DNA of 64,000 nt from contig NZ_SCMK01000021.1 in NCBI RefSeq assembly GCF_005503355.1, forward strand, positions 27,193 through 91,192. Reading direction: 5' to 3'. The DNA is from Sphingomonas sp. 1F27F7B (GTDB taxonomy: Bacteria; Pseudomonadota; Alphaproteobacteria; Sphingomonadales; Sphingomonadaceae). Below the pieces are notes generated by a model. That model was given only the letters and a program-made list of their open reading frames with translations, was not told the DNA's origin and ran no database searches. The position numbers and the translations under genes were made by a program. This document shows positions 17,985 through 25,422 of the stretch, piece after piece. Position 1 is the first letter of the stretch. Each line of letters starts with the position of its first letter.

Positions 17985-19414
17985 GCCGCCTCGCTGCTGC
18001 CCGTCGCCAGGCGCCGCCAGCGCGCGGCATAGCCGGCGAGATCGCAATCGAGCGGCGCTACCCGGATGAGCGCCGAGGGCGGTGCCAGCGCCGGATCGAT
18101 CAGGCGCAAGGCTCCATAGGACACGTCGTTGTGCTCGTTGGAGACGAAGACGTGCAGGTCCGGCCGAAGCGTGGCCAGCGTGCGGACAAAGGCCTGCGCC
18201 TCGCCGAACCGCCCCTCCACCAGCACGCGCTCGCCCGCCCCGATCAGGTCGAGCATCGCGTCGGCGACCAGCGCGGCATAGAGGCAGACTGCCGCGCGCA
18301 GGCCCATCGATTCGGTCGGCCGGTTGATCCAGCGCGTCGCGCCGCCCGGGAACGGCCCGACCCCGGGCGTCAGCGTCGGCAGCACCATTGCCCCGCTCGC
18401 CACGACGCCGGGCAGCGCCGCGATGATCGCCGGCTGATCGGGATTGATGTCGACGCGCCGCGTATCGATCCCGGTCAGCAGCTCGATCTCACGCCCACCC
18501 ATGAACCGGGCCGAGGGGATCGGGGTGCCATGGGCATCGACGTTCACCAGGCAGTCGCGCGTCTCCGGCAATCCCGCCAGGTCGACGCGCGCACCCTTGC
18601 CCGGCGTCCGCATCGCGACGAACCAGGTGCCGGTCGAGAGCACCGTCGCCTCGTGCTCGGCAATATCGGCAAAGCCCCGCGCCGCGAGCAGGGCGGCGTT
18701 CGAATCGTGGAGTCCGCAATGCACCGCGACATCGGTCGGCAGGCCGGTGCGCTCGACCCATTCGGCGCTGATCGTGCCGATCGCCTCGCCGGCGCGGCGG
18801 AGCGGCGCGAGCCGGGCTGCCCAGCCCCGTCGCTCGGCAAGCGCGGACGGTTCGCCCGAAGCGGGGCACCAGAGATCGCTGTGGCAGCCCAGGCTCGTCA
18901 CTTCGGATGCCGCGACGCCCGAGAATCGCCATGCCCAATATTGCGGCCAGGGCAGGATCGTCGCGTCGCCGCGCAGCAGCGCCGGATCGAGCGACTCGAG
19001 GAAATGCAGCTGCAGCCCGAGGTTGAGCCCATCGGGCAGCGCGGGCGAGCCGGTGCGGGCAAAGGGATCCCGCTGGCGATGATAGACGGCAGCGCACTCG
19101 GCCGGAATCGCCTGCTCATAATCGAGCGGCGGCGCCGCCAGCGCCCCGTCGCGCACGATCGCGGCAGCGGCGCCGTGCCCCACGGGGATGATCCGCGCCA
19201 CACGCCCGAGCCCGACGAACTCGCGCAGCACCGCCTCGGCCCACGCCTCGATCCCGGCCGCATCGAGCGCCCGAACGCTCTCGCCGCCCAGCACCGCCAC
19301 CGGCCGGTCATTGGGCCGCGTCCGCCGGGCCAGCATGGCCCCCGACGCATCCCAGAGACTGAGCTTCGACAAGGTCTTACCCAAATCGAGCACCACGCTC
19401 AGCCCATCACCCAA
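17981..19414 (-). CDS. rhaB: FGGY-family sugar kinase, probable rhamnulokinase
   Basis: Cytoplasmic FGGY carbohydrate kinase, 477 aa. From context it phosphorylates L-rhamnulose to L-rhamnulose-1-phosphate. The N-terminal nucleotide loop is VVLDLGKTLSKLSLWD, which differs from the classical enteric RhaB start, so it may be a non-orthologous rhamnulokinase. Other family segments are GLHDSNAALL, STGTWFV and VEGRFGEAQ. I accept a TTG start at 19414 because GGGGAGG lies about 6 bases upstream and no in-frame ATG precedes the conserved ATP loop. It is the first gene of the minus-strand rha operon, divergent from the aldolase gene. Confidence 0.85.
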   Translation of the reverse strand: MGDGLSVVLDLGKTLSKLSLWDASGAMLARRTRPNDRPVAVLGGESVRALDAAGIEAWAEAVLREFVGLGRVARIIPVGHGAAAAIVRDGALAAPPLDYEQAIPAECAAVYHRQRDPFARTGSPALPDGLNLGLQLHFLESLDPALLRGDATILPWPQYWAWRFSGVAASEVTSLGCHSDLWCPASGEPSALAERRGWAARLAPLRRAGEAIGTISAEWVERTGLPTDVAVHCGLHDSNAALLAARGFADIAEHEATVLSTGTWFVAMRTPGKGARVDLAGLPETRDCLVNVDAHGTPIPSARFMGGREIELLTGIDTRRVDINPDQPAIIAALPGVVASGAMVLPTLTPGVGPFPGGATRWINRPTESMGLRAAVCLYAALVADAMLDLIGAGERVLVEGRFGEAQAFVRTLATLRPDLHVFVSNEHNDVSYGALRLIDPALAPPSALIRVAPLDCDLAGYAARWRRLATGSSEAA

Positions 19415-19527
19415 TGCTGCCTCCCCAATTTGTTATGATTGATATTTAGCGAAGTTGATTGTATCTGGCTAGACACCTTGATAGAGAAGCTCGCGCCGAA
19501 CGGGGCGCTGGGGGAGAGTAATTCCGG
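19415..19527. promoter_or_regulatory. Divergent rha promoter/operator region
   Basis: This 113-base AT-rich gap separates the two divergent rha operons and must hold both promoters. Two similar words, TGATTGATAT at 19436-19445 and TGATTGTAT at 19456-19464, are spaced exactly 20 bases start to start, about two helical turns. That arrangement suits a DeoR-family repressor such as the one encoded at 23025. I cannot place -35/-10 boxes with confidence. Confidence 0.45.
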
Positions 19528-21645
19528 ATGCTTGAAGACGAGACAAGAGTGCGCCGGGCGGTGTCCGCCATTCCGTTTGCCGTGCCGCGTAACCGCTGGT
19601 CGGATGTGGAGGCGGCCGACATGTCCCCGGAGGGGCTGCTGCTCTACCGGTCGAACCTGCTCGGCTCGGACCTGACCGTCACCAATTTCGGCGGCGGCAA
19701 CACTTCGGCGAAGCTCGAGATGGCCGATCCGCTCAGCGGCGCGCCGGCATCGGTGCTGTGGGTGAAGGGTTCGGGCGGCGATATCGGCTCGATGAAGCTC
19801 GATGGTTTCGCCACCCTCTATCTCGACAAGCTGCTCGCCCTCGAATCGCGCTATCGCGGCGTGGCGTTCGAGGACGAGATGGTTGCGTACCTGCCGCACT
19901 GCACGTTCAACCTGAACGCGCGCGCGGCGTCGATCGACACGCCGCTGCACGGCTATCTGCCCTATGCGCATGTCGACCACGTCCATCCCGACGCGATCAT
20001 CGCACTGGCCGCATCGAGCGAAGGCAAGGCCGCCACCGATGCGATCTGGGGCGGCGCGATCGGCTGGCTGCCCTGGAAGCGCCCGGGCTTCGAGCTGGGC
20101 CTGCAGCTCCGCAAGCTCGCCGCCGAGAGCCCGAACCTGCGCGGCGCGATGCTGGAGGGCCATGGCATCATCTGCTGGGGCGACACCGCCAAGGCCTGTT
20201 ACGACAACACGATCGCGCTGATCGCGGACGCGGCTGCCTATCTCAACGAGCGCCTGGCCCGGGGCCCGGCGTTCGGCGGCGAAGTGGTCCCGCCCCTCGC
20301 TGCCGATGACCGCGCCGTCCTTGCCGCCGCGCTGATGCCCCGGCTGCGCGGCCTGATGCGCGGCGCACGCGGCAAGATCGGCCATTTCTCCGACGATCCC
20401 GAGACGCTGGAATTCGCCGGCAGCCGCGATTTCGCCCGGCTGGCCGCGATCGGCACCTCGTGCCCCGATCACTTCCTGCGCACCAAGATCGCGCCGCTTA
20501 CGCTCGATCCTGCCCGACTCGACGACGAGGCCTATCTGGCCGAGGCGCTGGAGGCGTATCGCCAGGACTATGCCGCCTATTATCAGCGCTGCGCCGAGCC
20601 CGGCGATCCGGCGATGCGCGACCCCAATCCAGTGGTGGTGCTGATCCCCGGCATCGGCCGCATCACCTTCGCCGCCGACAAGACCACCGCGCGCCTGGCC
20701 GGCGAATTCTATGGCAACGCGATCAACGTGATGCGCGGCGCCGAGGCGATCGGCGATTATATCGGCCTGCCCGAGAAGGAAGCGTACGGCATCGAATATT
20801 GGGCGCTCGAGGAAGCCAAGCTGCAGCGCATGCCCAAGCCCAGGCCGCTGGTCGGCCGCATCGCACTGGTGAGCGGCGGTGCCGGGGGCATCGGCGCGGC
20901 CACCGTGCGGCGCCTCCTCCAGGACGGCGCCTGCGTGATGCTGGTCGACCGCGACGCCGAGGCGGCCGAGCGGGTCCGCGCCGAGATGGCCCAGACCTTC
21001 GGCAAGGACGTGGTCCGCGCCGAGACCTGCGACGTCACCGACGAGCGGCAGGTCGCCGCTGCGTTCGAGGCGTGCACCCGCGAGTTCGGCGGGCTCGACA
21101 TCCTGGTCGCCAATGCCGGCATCGCTTCTTCCGCTTCGGTGGAGGAGACCAGCGTCGCGCTGTGGCGCCGCAACTACGACGTGCTGACCGAAGGCTATTT
21201 CCTCAGCGCCCGTGCCGCCTTCCCGCTGATGCGCGCGGTCGGCGGCGGATCGATCGTGTTCATCGGCTCGAAGAATGCGCTGGCCGCGGCAGTCAACGCC
21301 TCCGCCTATGCCTCGGCCAAGGCCGCGTCGCTGCACCTCGCCCGGTGCCTGGCGCTGGAGGGGGCCCCGCACGGCATCCGCGTCAACACGGTCAATCCGG
21401 ACGCAGTGATCAAGGGCTCGCGGATCTGGGACGGCGACTGGCGCAAGGAACGCGCCGGCGCGCACGGCATCGATCCCGGATCGGAGCTGGAAGAGCATTA
21501 CCGCAACCGCTCGATGCTCAAGCGCGACGTGCTGCCCGAGGACGTGGCGGAGGCGGTGCATTTCTTCGCCTCCGAAGCCTCTTCCAAATCGACGGGCAAC
21601 ATCGTCAATGTGGATGCCGGGAACGCGCAGGCTTTCCCCCGATAA
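19528..21645 (+). CDS. Bifunctional rhamnulose-1-P aldolase/lactaldehyde dehydrogenase
   Basis: Two-domain fusion, 705 aa. The N-terminal class II aldolase domain (about 20-430) should split L-rhamnulose-1-phosphate into DHAP and L-lactaldehyde; its metal-site region is AHVDHVHPD, with His151 and His153. The C-terminal short-chain dehydrogenase (about 440-705) has the NAD loop GGAGGIG at about 449-455 and the catalytic Tyr594/Lys598 in YASAK. Characterised fusions of this type (RhaEW) oxidise L-lactaldehyde to L-lactate. GGGGGAG lies 12-18 bases before the ATG. It is first in the plus-strand rha operon, 15 bases before the isomerase gene. The lldD-type gene in the divergent operon would use the lactate. 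Confidence 0.92.
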   Translation: MLEDETRVRRAVSAIPFAVPRNRWSDVEAADMSPEGLLLYRSNLLGSDLTVTNFGGGNTSAKLEMADPLSGAPASVLWVKGSGGDIGSMKLDGFATLYLDKLLALESRYRGVAFEDEMVAYLPHCTFNLNARAASIDTPLHGYLPYAHVDHVHPDAIIALAASSEGKAATDAIWGGAIGWLPWKRPGFELGLQLRKLAAESPNLRGAMLEGHGIICWGDTAKACYDNTIALIADAAAYLNERLARGPAFGGEVVPPLAADDRAVLAAALMPRLRGLMRGARGKIGHFSDDPETLEFAGSRDFARLAAIGTSCPDHFLRTKIAPLTLDPARLDDEAYLAEALEAYRQDYAAYYQRCAEPGDPAMRDPNPVVVLIPGIGRITFAADKTTARLAGEFYGNAINVMRGAEAIGDYIGLPEKEAYGIEYWALEEAKLQRMPKPRPLVGRIALVSGGAGGIGAATVRRLLQDGACVMLVDRDAEAAERVRAEMAQTFGKDVVRAETCDVTDERQVAAAFEACTREFGGLDILVANAGIASSASVEETSVALWRRNYDVLTEGYFLSARAAFPLMRAVGGGSIVFIGSKNALAAAVNASAYASAKAASLHLARCLALEGAPHGIRVNTVNPDAVIKGSRIWDGDWRKERAGAHGIDPGSELEEHYRNRSMLKRDVLPEDVAEAVHFFASEASSKSTGNIVNVDAGNAQAFPR

Positions 21646-21660
21646 GAACAAGAGGGTGCA

Positions 21661-22956
21661 ATGGCGAAGGAACTGCCGCTTTCGGTCGACCAGATCGAAA
21701 GCCACAATGCGGCGCGGGTGGAAGCGCTGCGCGACGAATATGACAGCCTGGGCCGCGCGCTCGCCCGCCGCGGGATCGATATCGAGGCAGTGAAGGCGCG
21801 CGTCGCCGGCTTCTCGGTGGCGGTGCCGAGCTGGGGCGCCGGGCGCGGCGGCACGCGCTTCGCCAAGTTCCCGATCCCGGGCGAGCCCACCACCATCCAC
21901 GAGAAGCTTGCCGATTGCGCGATCATCCACCAACTCTCCACCGTCACGCCGCGCGTCAGCCCGCATTTCCCCTGGGACAAGGTGCGCGACTATGCCGCGC
22001 TGCGCGACGAGGCCGCCGCGCTCGGCCTGGGCTTCGACGCGATCAACTCGAACACCTTCCAGGACCAGCCCGGCCAGAAGCTCAGCTATCGCGACGGCAG
22101 CCTCTCGGCCGGCGATGCCGGGGTCCGCACCCAGGCGGTCGAGCATAATATCGAGTGCATCGAGATCGGCCGGCAACTCGGCGCCAGCGCGCTCACCGTC
22201 TGGGTGGGCGACGGCACCAACTTCCCCGGCCAGCAGGACCTCGCCAAGTCGCTCGACCGCTATCTGGAAGCGGCGGCCCAGGTCTATGCCGCGCTGCCCG
22301 AGGATTGGCGCATGCTGCTCGAGCACAAGATGTTCGAGCCGGCCTTCTACTCCACCGTGATCTCGGACTGGGGCTCGTCGATCCTCGCCGCGCAGGAACT
22401 GGGGCCCAAGGCCAAATGCCTGGTCGATCTCGGCCACCACGCGCCCAATGTGAACATCGAGCAGATCGTTGCCCGGCTCCACCGCTTCGGCAAGCTCGGC
22501 GGCTTCCACTTCAACGACAGCAAATATGGCGACGACGATCTCGACAGCGGATCGATCAACCCGCACCAGCTCTTCCTCGTCTTCAACGAGCTGATCGAGG
22601 CCGAGCTGAACCCGCGCGACGGATTCGATCCAGCCTATATGATCGACCAGTCGCACAACGTCACCGATCCGATCGAGAGCATGATCTCCTCGGCCGAGGC
22701 GATCGCGGGCGCCTTCGCCAAGGCGAGCCTGGTCGATCGCGCGGCGCTCGCCGCGGCACAGGAGGCCAATGACACGATGCTGGCCTTCCTCACGCTGAGA
22801 AAGGCCTATCGCACCGACGTCTCGCCGATCCTCGCCATGGCGCGGATGGAGAATGGCGGGGCGATCGATGCGATCATCGCGTACCGAGACAGCGGCTGGC
22901 GGGCGCGCAAGGCACAGGAGCGGACGACGGTCGGGCTCGGCGCTGGCATCGTTTGA
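21661..22956 (+). CDS. rhaI: L-rhamnose isomerase (RhaI type)
   Basis: Metal-dependent TIM-barrel isomerase, 431 aa, converting L-rhamnose to L-rhamnulose. The sequence matches the RhaI type (as in Pseudomonas stutzeri) rather than enteric RhaA: segments FPIPGEPTTIHEKL, HQLSTVTPRVSPHFPWD, WVGDGTNFPGQQ, LEHKMFEPAFYSTVISDWG and GGFHFNDSKYGDDDLD. The last two hold likely metal-binding Glu, His and Asp residues. An AGAGGG ribosome site precedes the ATG. It follows the aldolase fusion by 15 bases and is probably co-transcribed with it. Confidence 0.94.
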   Translation: MAKELPLSVDQIESHNAARVEALRDEYDSLGRALARRGIDIEAVKARVAGFSVAVPSWGAGRGGTRFAKFPIPGEPTTIHEKLADCAIIHQLSTVTPRVSPHFPWDKVRDYAALRDEAAALGLGFDAINSNTFQDQPGQKLSYRDGSLSAGDAGVRTQAVEHNIECIEIGRQLGASALTVWVGDGTNFPGQQDLAKSLDRYLEAAAQVYAALPEDWRMLLEHKMFEPAFYSTVISDWGSSILAAQELGPKAKCLVDLGHHAPNVNIEQIVARLHRFGKLGGFHFNDSKYGDDDLDSGSINPHQLFLVFNELIEAELNPRDGFDPAYMIDQSHNVTDPIESMISSAEAIAGAFAKASLVDRAALAAAQEANDTMLAFLTLRKAYRTDVSPILAMARMENGGAIDAIIAYRDSGWRARKAQERTTVGLGAGIV

Positions 22957-22994
22957 GCGGAAAAGATTGATTTCGGAGGATTTGCCCGGCACAA

Positions 22995-23015
22995 AGCCCC
23001 AGGAAATTTGGGGCT
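22995..23015 (+). terminator. Stem-loop between rhaI and the regulator
   Basis: AGCCCCA at 22995-23001 pairs with TGGGGCT at 23009-23015 across a 7-base loop. There is no T-run, so it may act as a processing site, or set lower expression of the regulator, rather than as a full terminator. Confidence 0.45.
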
Positions 23016-23024
23016 CCACCGGAA

Positions 23025-23807
23025 ATGCATGTCGAAGAGCGCGATAGCCTGATCCTCGATCTGATCGGGAAAACCGGCTTCGTATCGTTCAAGAATCTCG
23101 AGGCGACGATCCCCGCTTCGCCGGCCACGCTGCGCCGCGATCTCGACCGGCTGGAGGGCAAGGGCGTGATCCAGCGCGTGCGCGGCGGGGCGCGGCTCGT
23201 CGAGGACGAGGCGGGCGAGCGCACCGATGTCCAGTCGCTGGCCGGCGTCCCGTTCCACGAGAATATCGATCGCAACCGCAAGCAGAAGGAAGCGATCGGC
23301 CGTGCCGCCGCCGCGCTCTGCCAGCCGGGCGAATCGATTATCATCGACGGCGGCTCGACCACGCTGCAGATGTGCCGCCACCTGGCCGGCCTCAACCTCC
23401 AGGTGCTCACCAACTCGCTCCACGTGGTGAGCGCGCTGCTGCCCCAGGCCGGCACCCGCATCGCCGTGCCCGGCGGATCGGTGTTCCGCGAGCAGAACAT
23501 CATCCTGGGCATCGGCGGCGAGGAATGCATGCCGCGCGTCCATGCCCCGCGCCTGTTCATGGGCGCGGCGTTCCTCGGCGCGCAAGGCGTGATGCAGGCG
23601 GATGTAGTCCTCGCCGCCGCCGAACGCCAGATGATCGACCGCGCCGAATGGGTCGCGCTGCTGGTCGACAGCTCCAAGTTCACGGCCCCCTCCGGCTCGG
23701 TGGTGTGCGGGCTGGACGAGCTCGACGTGATCGTGACCGATGCCGCGATCGGCGATGCGCATGCCCGGATGATCGAGCAGGCGGGGGTGAAGCTGATCAT
23801 CGCCTGA
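23025..23807 (+). CDS. DeoR-family transcriptional regulator of rhamnose genes
   Basis: DeoR/GlpR-type repressor, 260 aa. The N-terminal winged helix-turn-helix (about 5-60) contains the family signature VSFKNLEATIPASPATLRRDL. The C-terminal sugar-phosphate sensor domain (about 75-250) includes IIDGGSTTLQMCRHL, LTNSLHVV and LLVDSSKF. It sits 68 bases after rhaI on the same strand, which makes it the likely local regulator of the rha operons and perhaps of the upstream rhamnoside operon. The effector is probably a phosphorylated rhamnose intermediate; that is inferred from family behaviour. It converges on the aminoacylase gene 26 bases downstream with no obvious hairpin between. Confidence 0.9.
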   Translation: MHVEERDSLILDLIGKTGFVSFKNLEATIPASPATLRRDLDRLEGKGVIQRVRGGARLVEDEAGERTDVQSLAGVPFHENIDRNRKQKEAIGRAAAALCQPGESIIIDGGSTTLQMCRHLAGLNLQVLTNSLHVVSALLPQAGTRIAVPGGSVFREQNIILGIGGEECMPRVHAPRLFMGAAFLGAQGVMQADVVLAAAERQMIDRAEWVALLVDSSKFTAPSGSVVCGLDELDVIVTDAAIGDAHARMIEQAGVKLIIA

Positions 23808-23833
23808 AGCCGCCCTGCCGCCACGCCGACGGA

Positions 23834-25408
23834 TCAGGGCGTGCGCAGCAGCACTCTGCCGAACCGCGCGGCTACGGGCTTGCCGTGTGCCAGCGCGGCC
23901 TGGCCGTTGACGAAGACATAGTCCATGCCCTGGGCATAGGCATGGGGCTTCTCATAGGTCGCCGTGTCGCGCACCGTCGCCGGATCGAAGACGATCACAT
24001 CGGCAAAGGCGCCCTTGCCCAGCGTGCCGCGATCGGTGATCGCGAAGACCCGGGCCGGCAGGCCGGTGGCCGCGTGGATCGCCTGGGCCATGCCGATCAC
24101 CGGCTTGTCGAGCACATAGCGGCGCAGCTTGCGCGGAAAGGCGCCATAGGCACGCGGATGCTCCGCGGTCCGGCCGAAGGGCGGCAGGCCGCCGTCCGTC
24201 GACGTCATCGTCCAGCCCTGCCGCATGAACGCCTCGACGTCGTTGTCGCTCATGTTGAACGACACGGTGGGGGCGCCGCCCCGTTTGAGCATCTCGATCG
24301 CGGCGTCGAGCGGTTCCAGCTTCATCTGCGCGGCGACTTCGTCGAGCCGCTTGCCGTCAAGCGAGGGATCCGCCTGGTAGTGGCGGATCTGGATCGCATG
24401 CGGCCCGGCACGGCGCGCCAGGTTGGGCGCCATCTCGGCGCGGATCCGCGCGCGCATCGCCGGATCCTCGAGCCGCCTGGCCAGCGCCTCCGCCCCGCCT
24501 TCCTGCGCCCAGCCGGGAACCAGCGAGGCCATCAGGCTCGATCCCGAGGCGGTATAGGGATATTGATCGGCCCAGACCTGCACGCCCTCGGCGCGCGCCT
24601 TGTCGATATGCGCGATCACTTCGGCTGACTTGCCCCAGACCTGCGGCCCCAGCACCTTGATGTGAGTCACGACGCCGGGAAGCCTGGCCTCCCGCGCGAC
24701 GGTGATCACCTCTTTCACTGCCGCGACGACGCCGATGTCGTAATTGCCCTCGTCGCGGATATGGCTTTCGTAAAAGGCATGCGGAAAGGCCGCCGCGGCC
24801 TTGGCGAGGCCGACGATTTCCGCCGTGTTCGAATATTTCGCCGGAATGTAGAAGGGCCCGTCGGACAGGCCGAACGCCCCCAGCTTCATCGCCGCGGTGA
24901 CCAGCCCCTCCATCCTCGCCTGTTCCTCGGCCGTGGCGAGGCGATCGACATTGCCCATTACCGCCGCGCGGACGGCATTGTGGCCGATCATCGGAGCGAC
25001 GTTGACCCCGGGGATGTTGGCCCTGAGGTCGGCGATCTGCGGCGCCAGGTCGGCCGGGCCGCCGCCGTCCGGATTGAGGAACAGCGTGGTGATGCCCTGG
25101 TAGAGCATCGGCAGCGCGGCGGCGAGTTCCGGCGTCTGGATGTTGGGCGCCGCGTGCGAGTGCGGATCGATGAAGCCCGGCGCCACGATCTTGCCGCGTG
25201 CGTCGACCACCGTCTTCGCGGTCGCCCTGGCGGGGATCGTCCCCACCGCGACGATGCGATCGCCCATGATCGCGACATCGGCGCTGCGACCCGGCGCGCC
25301 GCTGCCGTCGTACACCGTGCCGCCGCGGATCAGCACGTCATAGTCCTGGGCGAGCGCCGGGGAGACCGTCGCGAGCAATGCGACGGCGGACAGCGTCAGG
25401 GCCTTCAT
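23834..25408 (-). CDS. Secreted N-acyl-D-amino-acid deacylase-like protein 1
   Basis: Amidohydrolase of the D-aminoacylase family, 524 aa, exported by a signal peptide (to about residue 21). The family cleaves N-acyl groups from D-amino acids. Seen are HxH at His83/His85 (DPHSHA), YESHIRDE, THIKVLG and ADQYPYTASGSSL. The usual metal-bridging Cys (GNCG in the characterised enzyme) is replaced by Asp114 in LNPDGGG, so metal binding or substrate may differ. Start ATG 25408 is preceded by GGGAGACGG; an open frame further upstream is a shadow of the receptor. It is the last gene of the minus-strand DgcN/DgcA operon, 14 bases after the receptor. A substrate such as N-acyl-D-Glu is inferred from neighbours. 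Confidence 0.85.
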   Translation of the reverse strand: MKALTLSAVALLATVSPALAQDYDVLIRGGTVYDGSGAPGRSADVAIMGDRIVAVGTIPARATAKTVVDARGKIVAPGFIDPHSHAAPNIQTPELAAALPMLYQGITTLFLNPDGGGPADLAPQIADLRANIPGVNVAPMIGHNAVRAAVMGNVDRLATAEEQARMEGLVTAAMKLGAFGLSDGPFYIPAKYSNTAEIVGLAKAAAAFPHAFYESHIRDEGNYDIGVVAAVKEVITVAREARLPGVVTHIKVLGPQVWGKSAEVIAHIDKARAEGVQVWADQYPYTASGSSLMASLVPGWAQEGGAEALARRLEDPAMRARIRAEMAPNLARRAGPHAIQIRHYQADPSLDGKRLDEVAAQMKLEPLDAAIEMLKRGGAPTVSFNMSDNDVEAFMRQGWTMTSTDGGLPPFGRTAEHPRAYGAFPRKLRRYVLDKPVIGMAQAIHAATGLPARVFAITDRGTLGKGAFADVIVFDPATVRDTATYEKPHAYAQGMDYVFVNGQAALAHGKPVAARFGRVLLRTP

Positions 25409-25422
25409 CGATCCGTCTCCCT

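Noticed and set aside
19399..23019. 1206-residue antisense frame over the rha aldolase and isomerase genes
   Set aside because: Shadow of two well-supported genes; low-complexity composition with no motif and no ribosome site.
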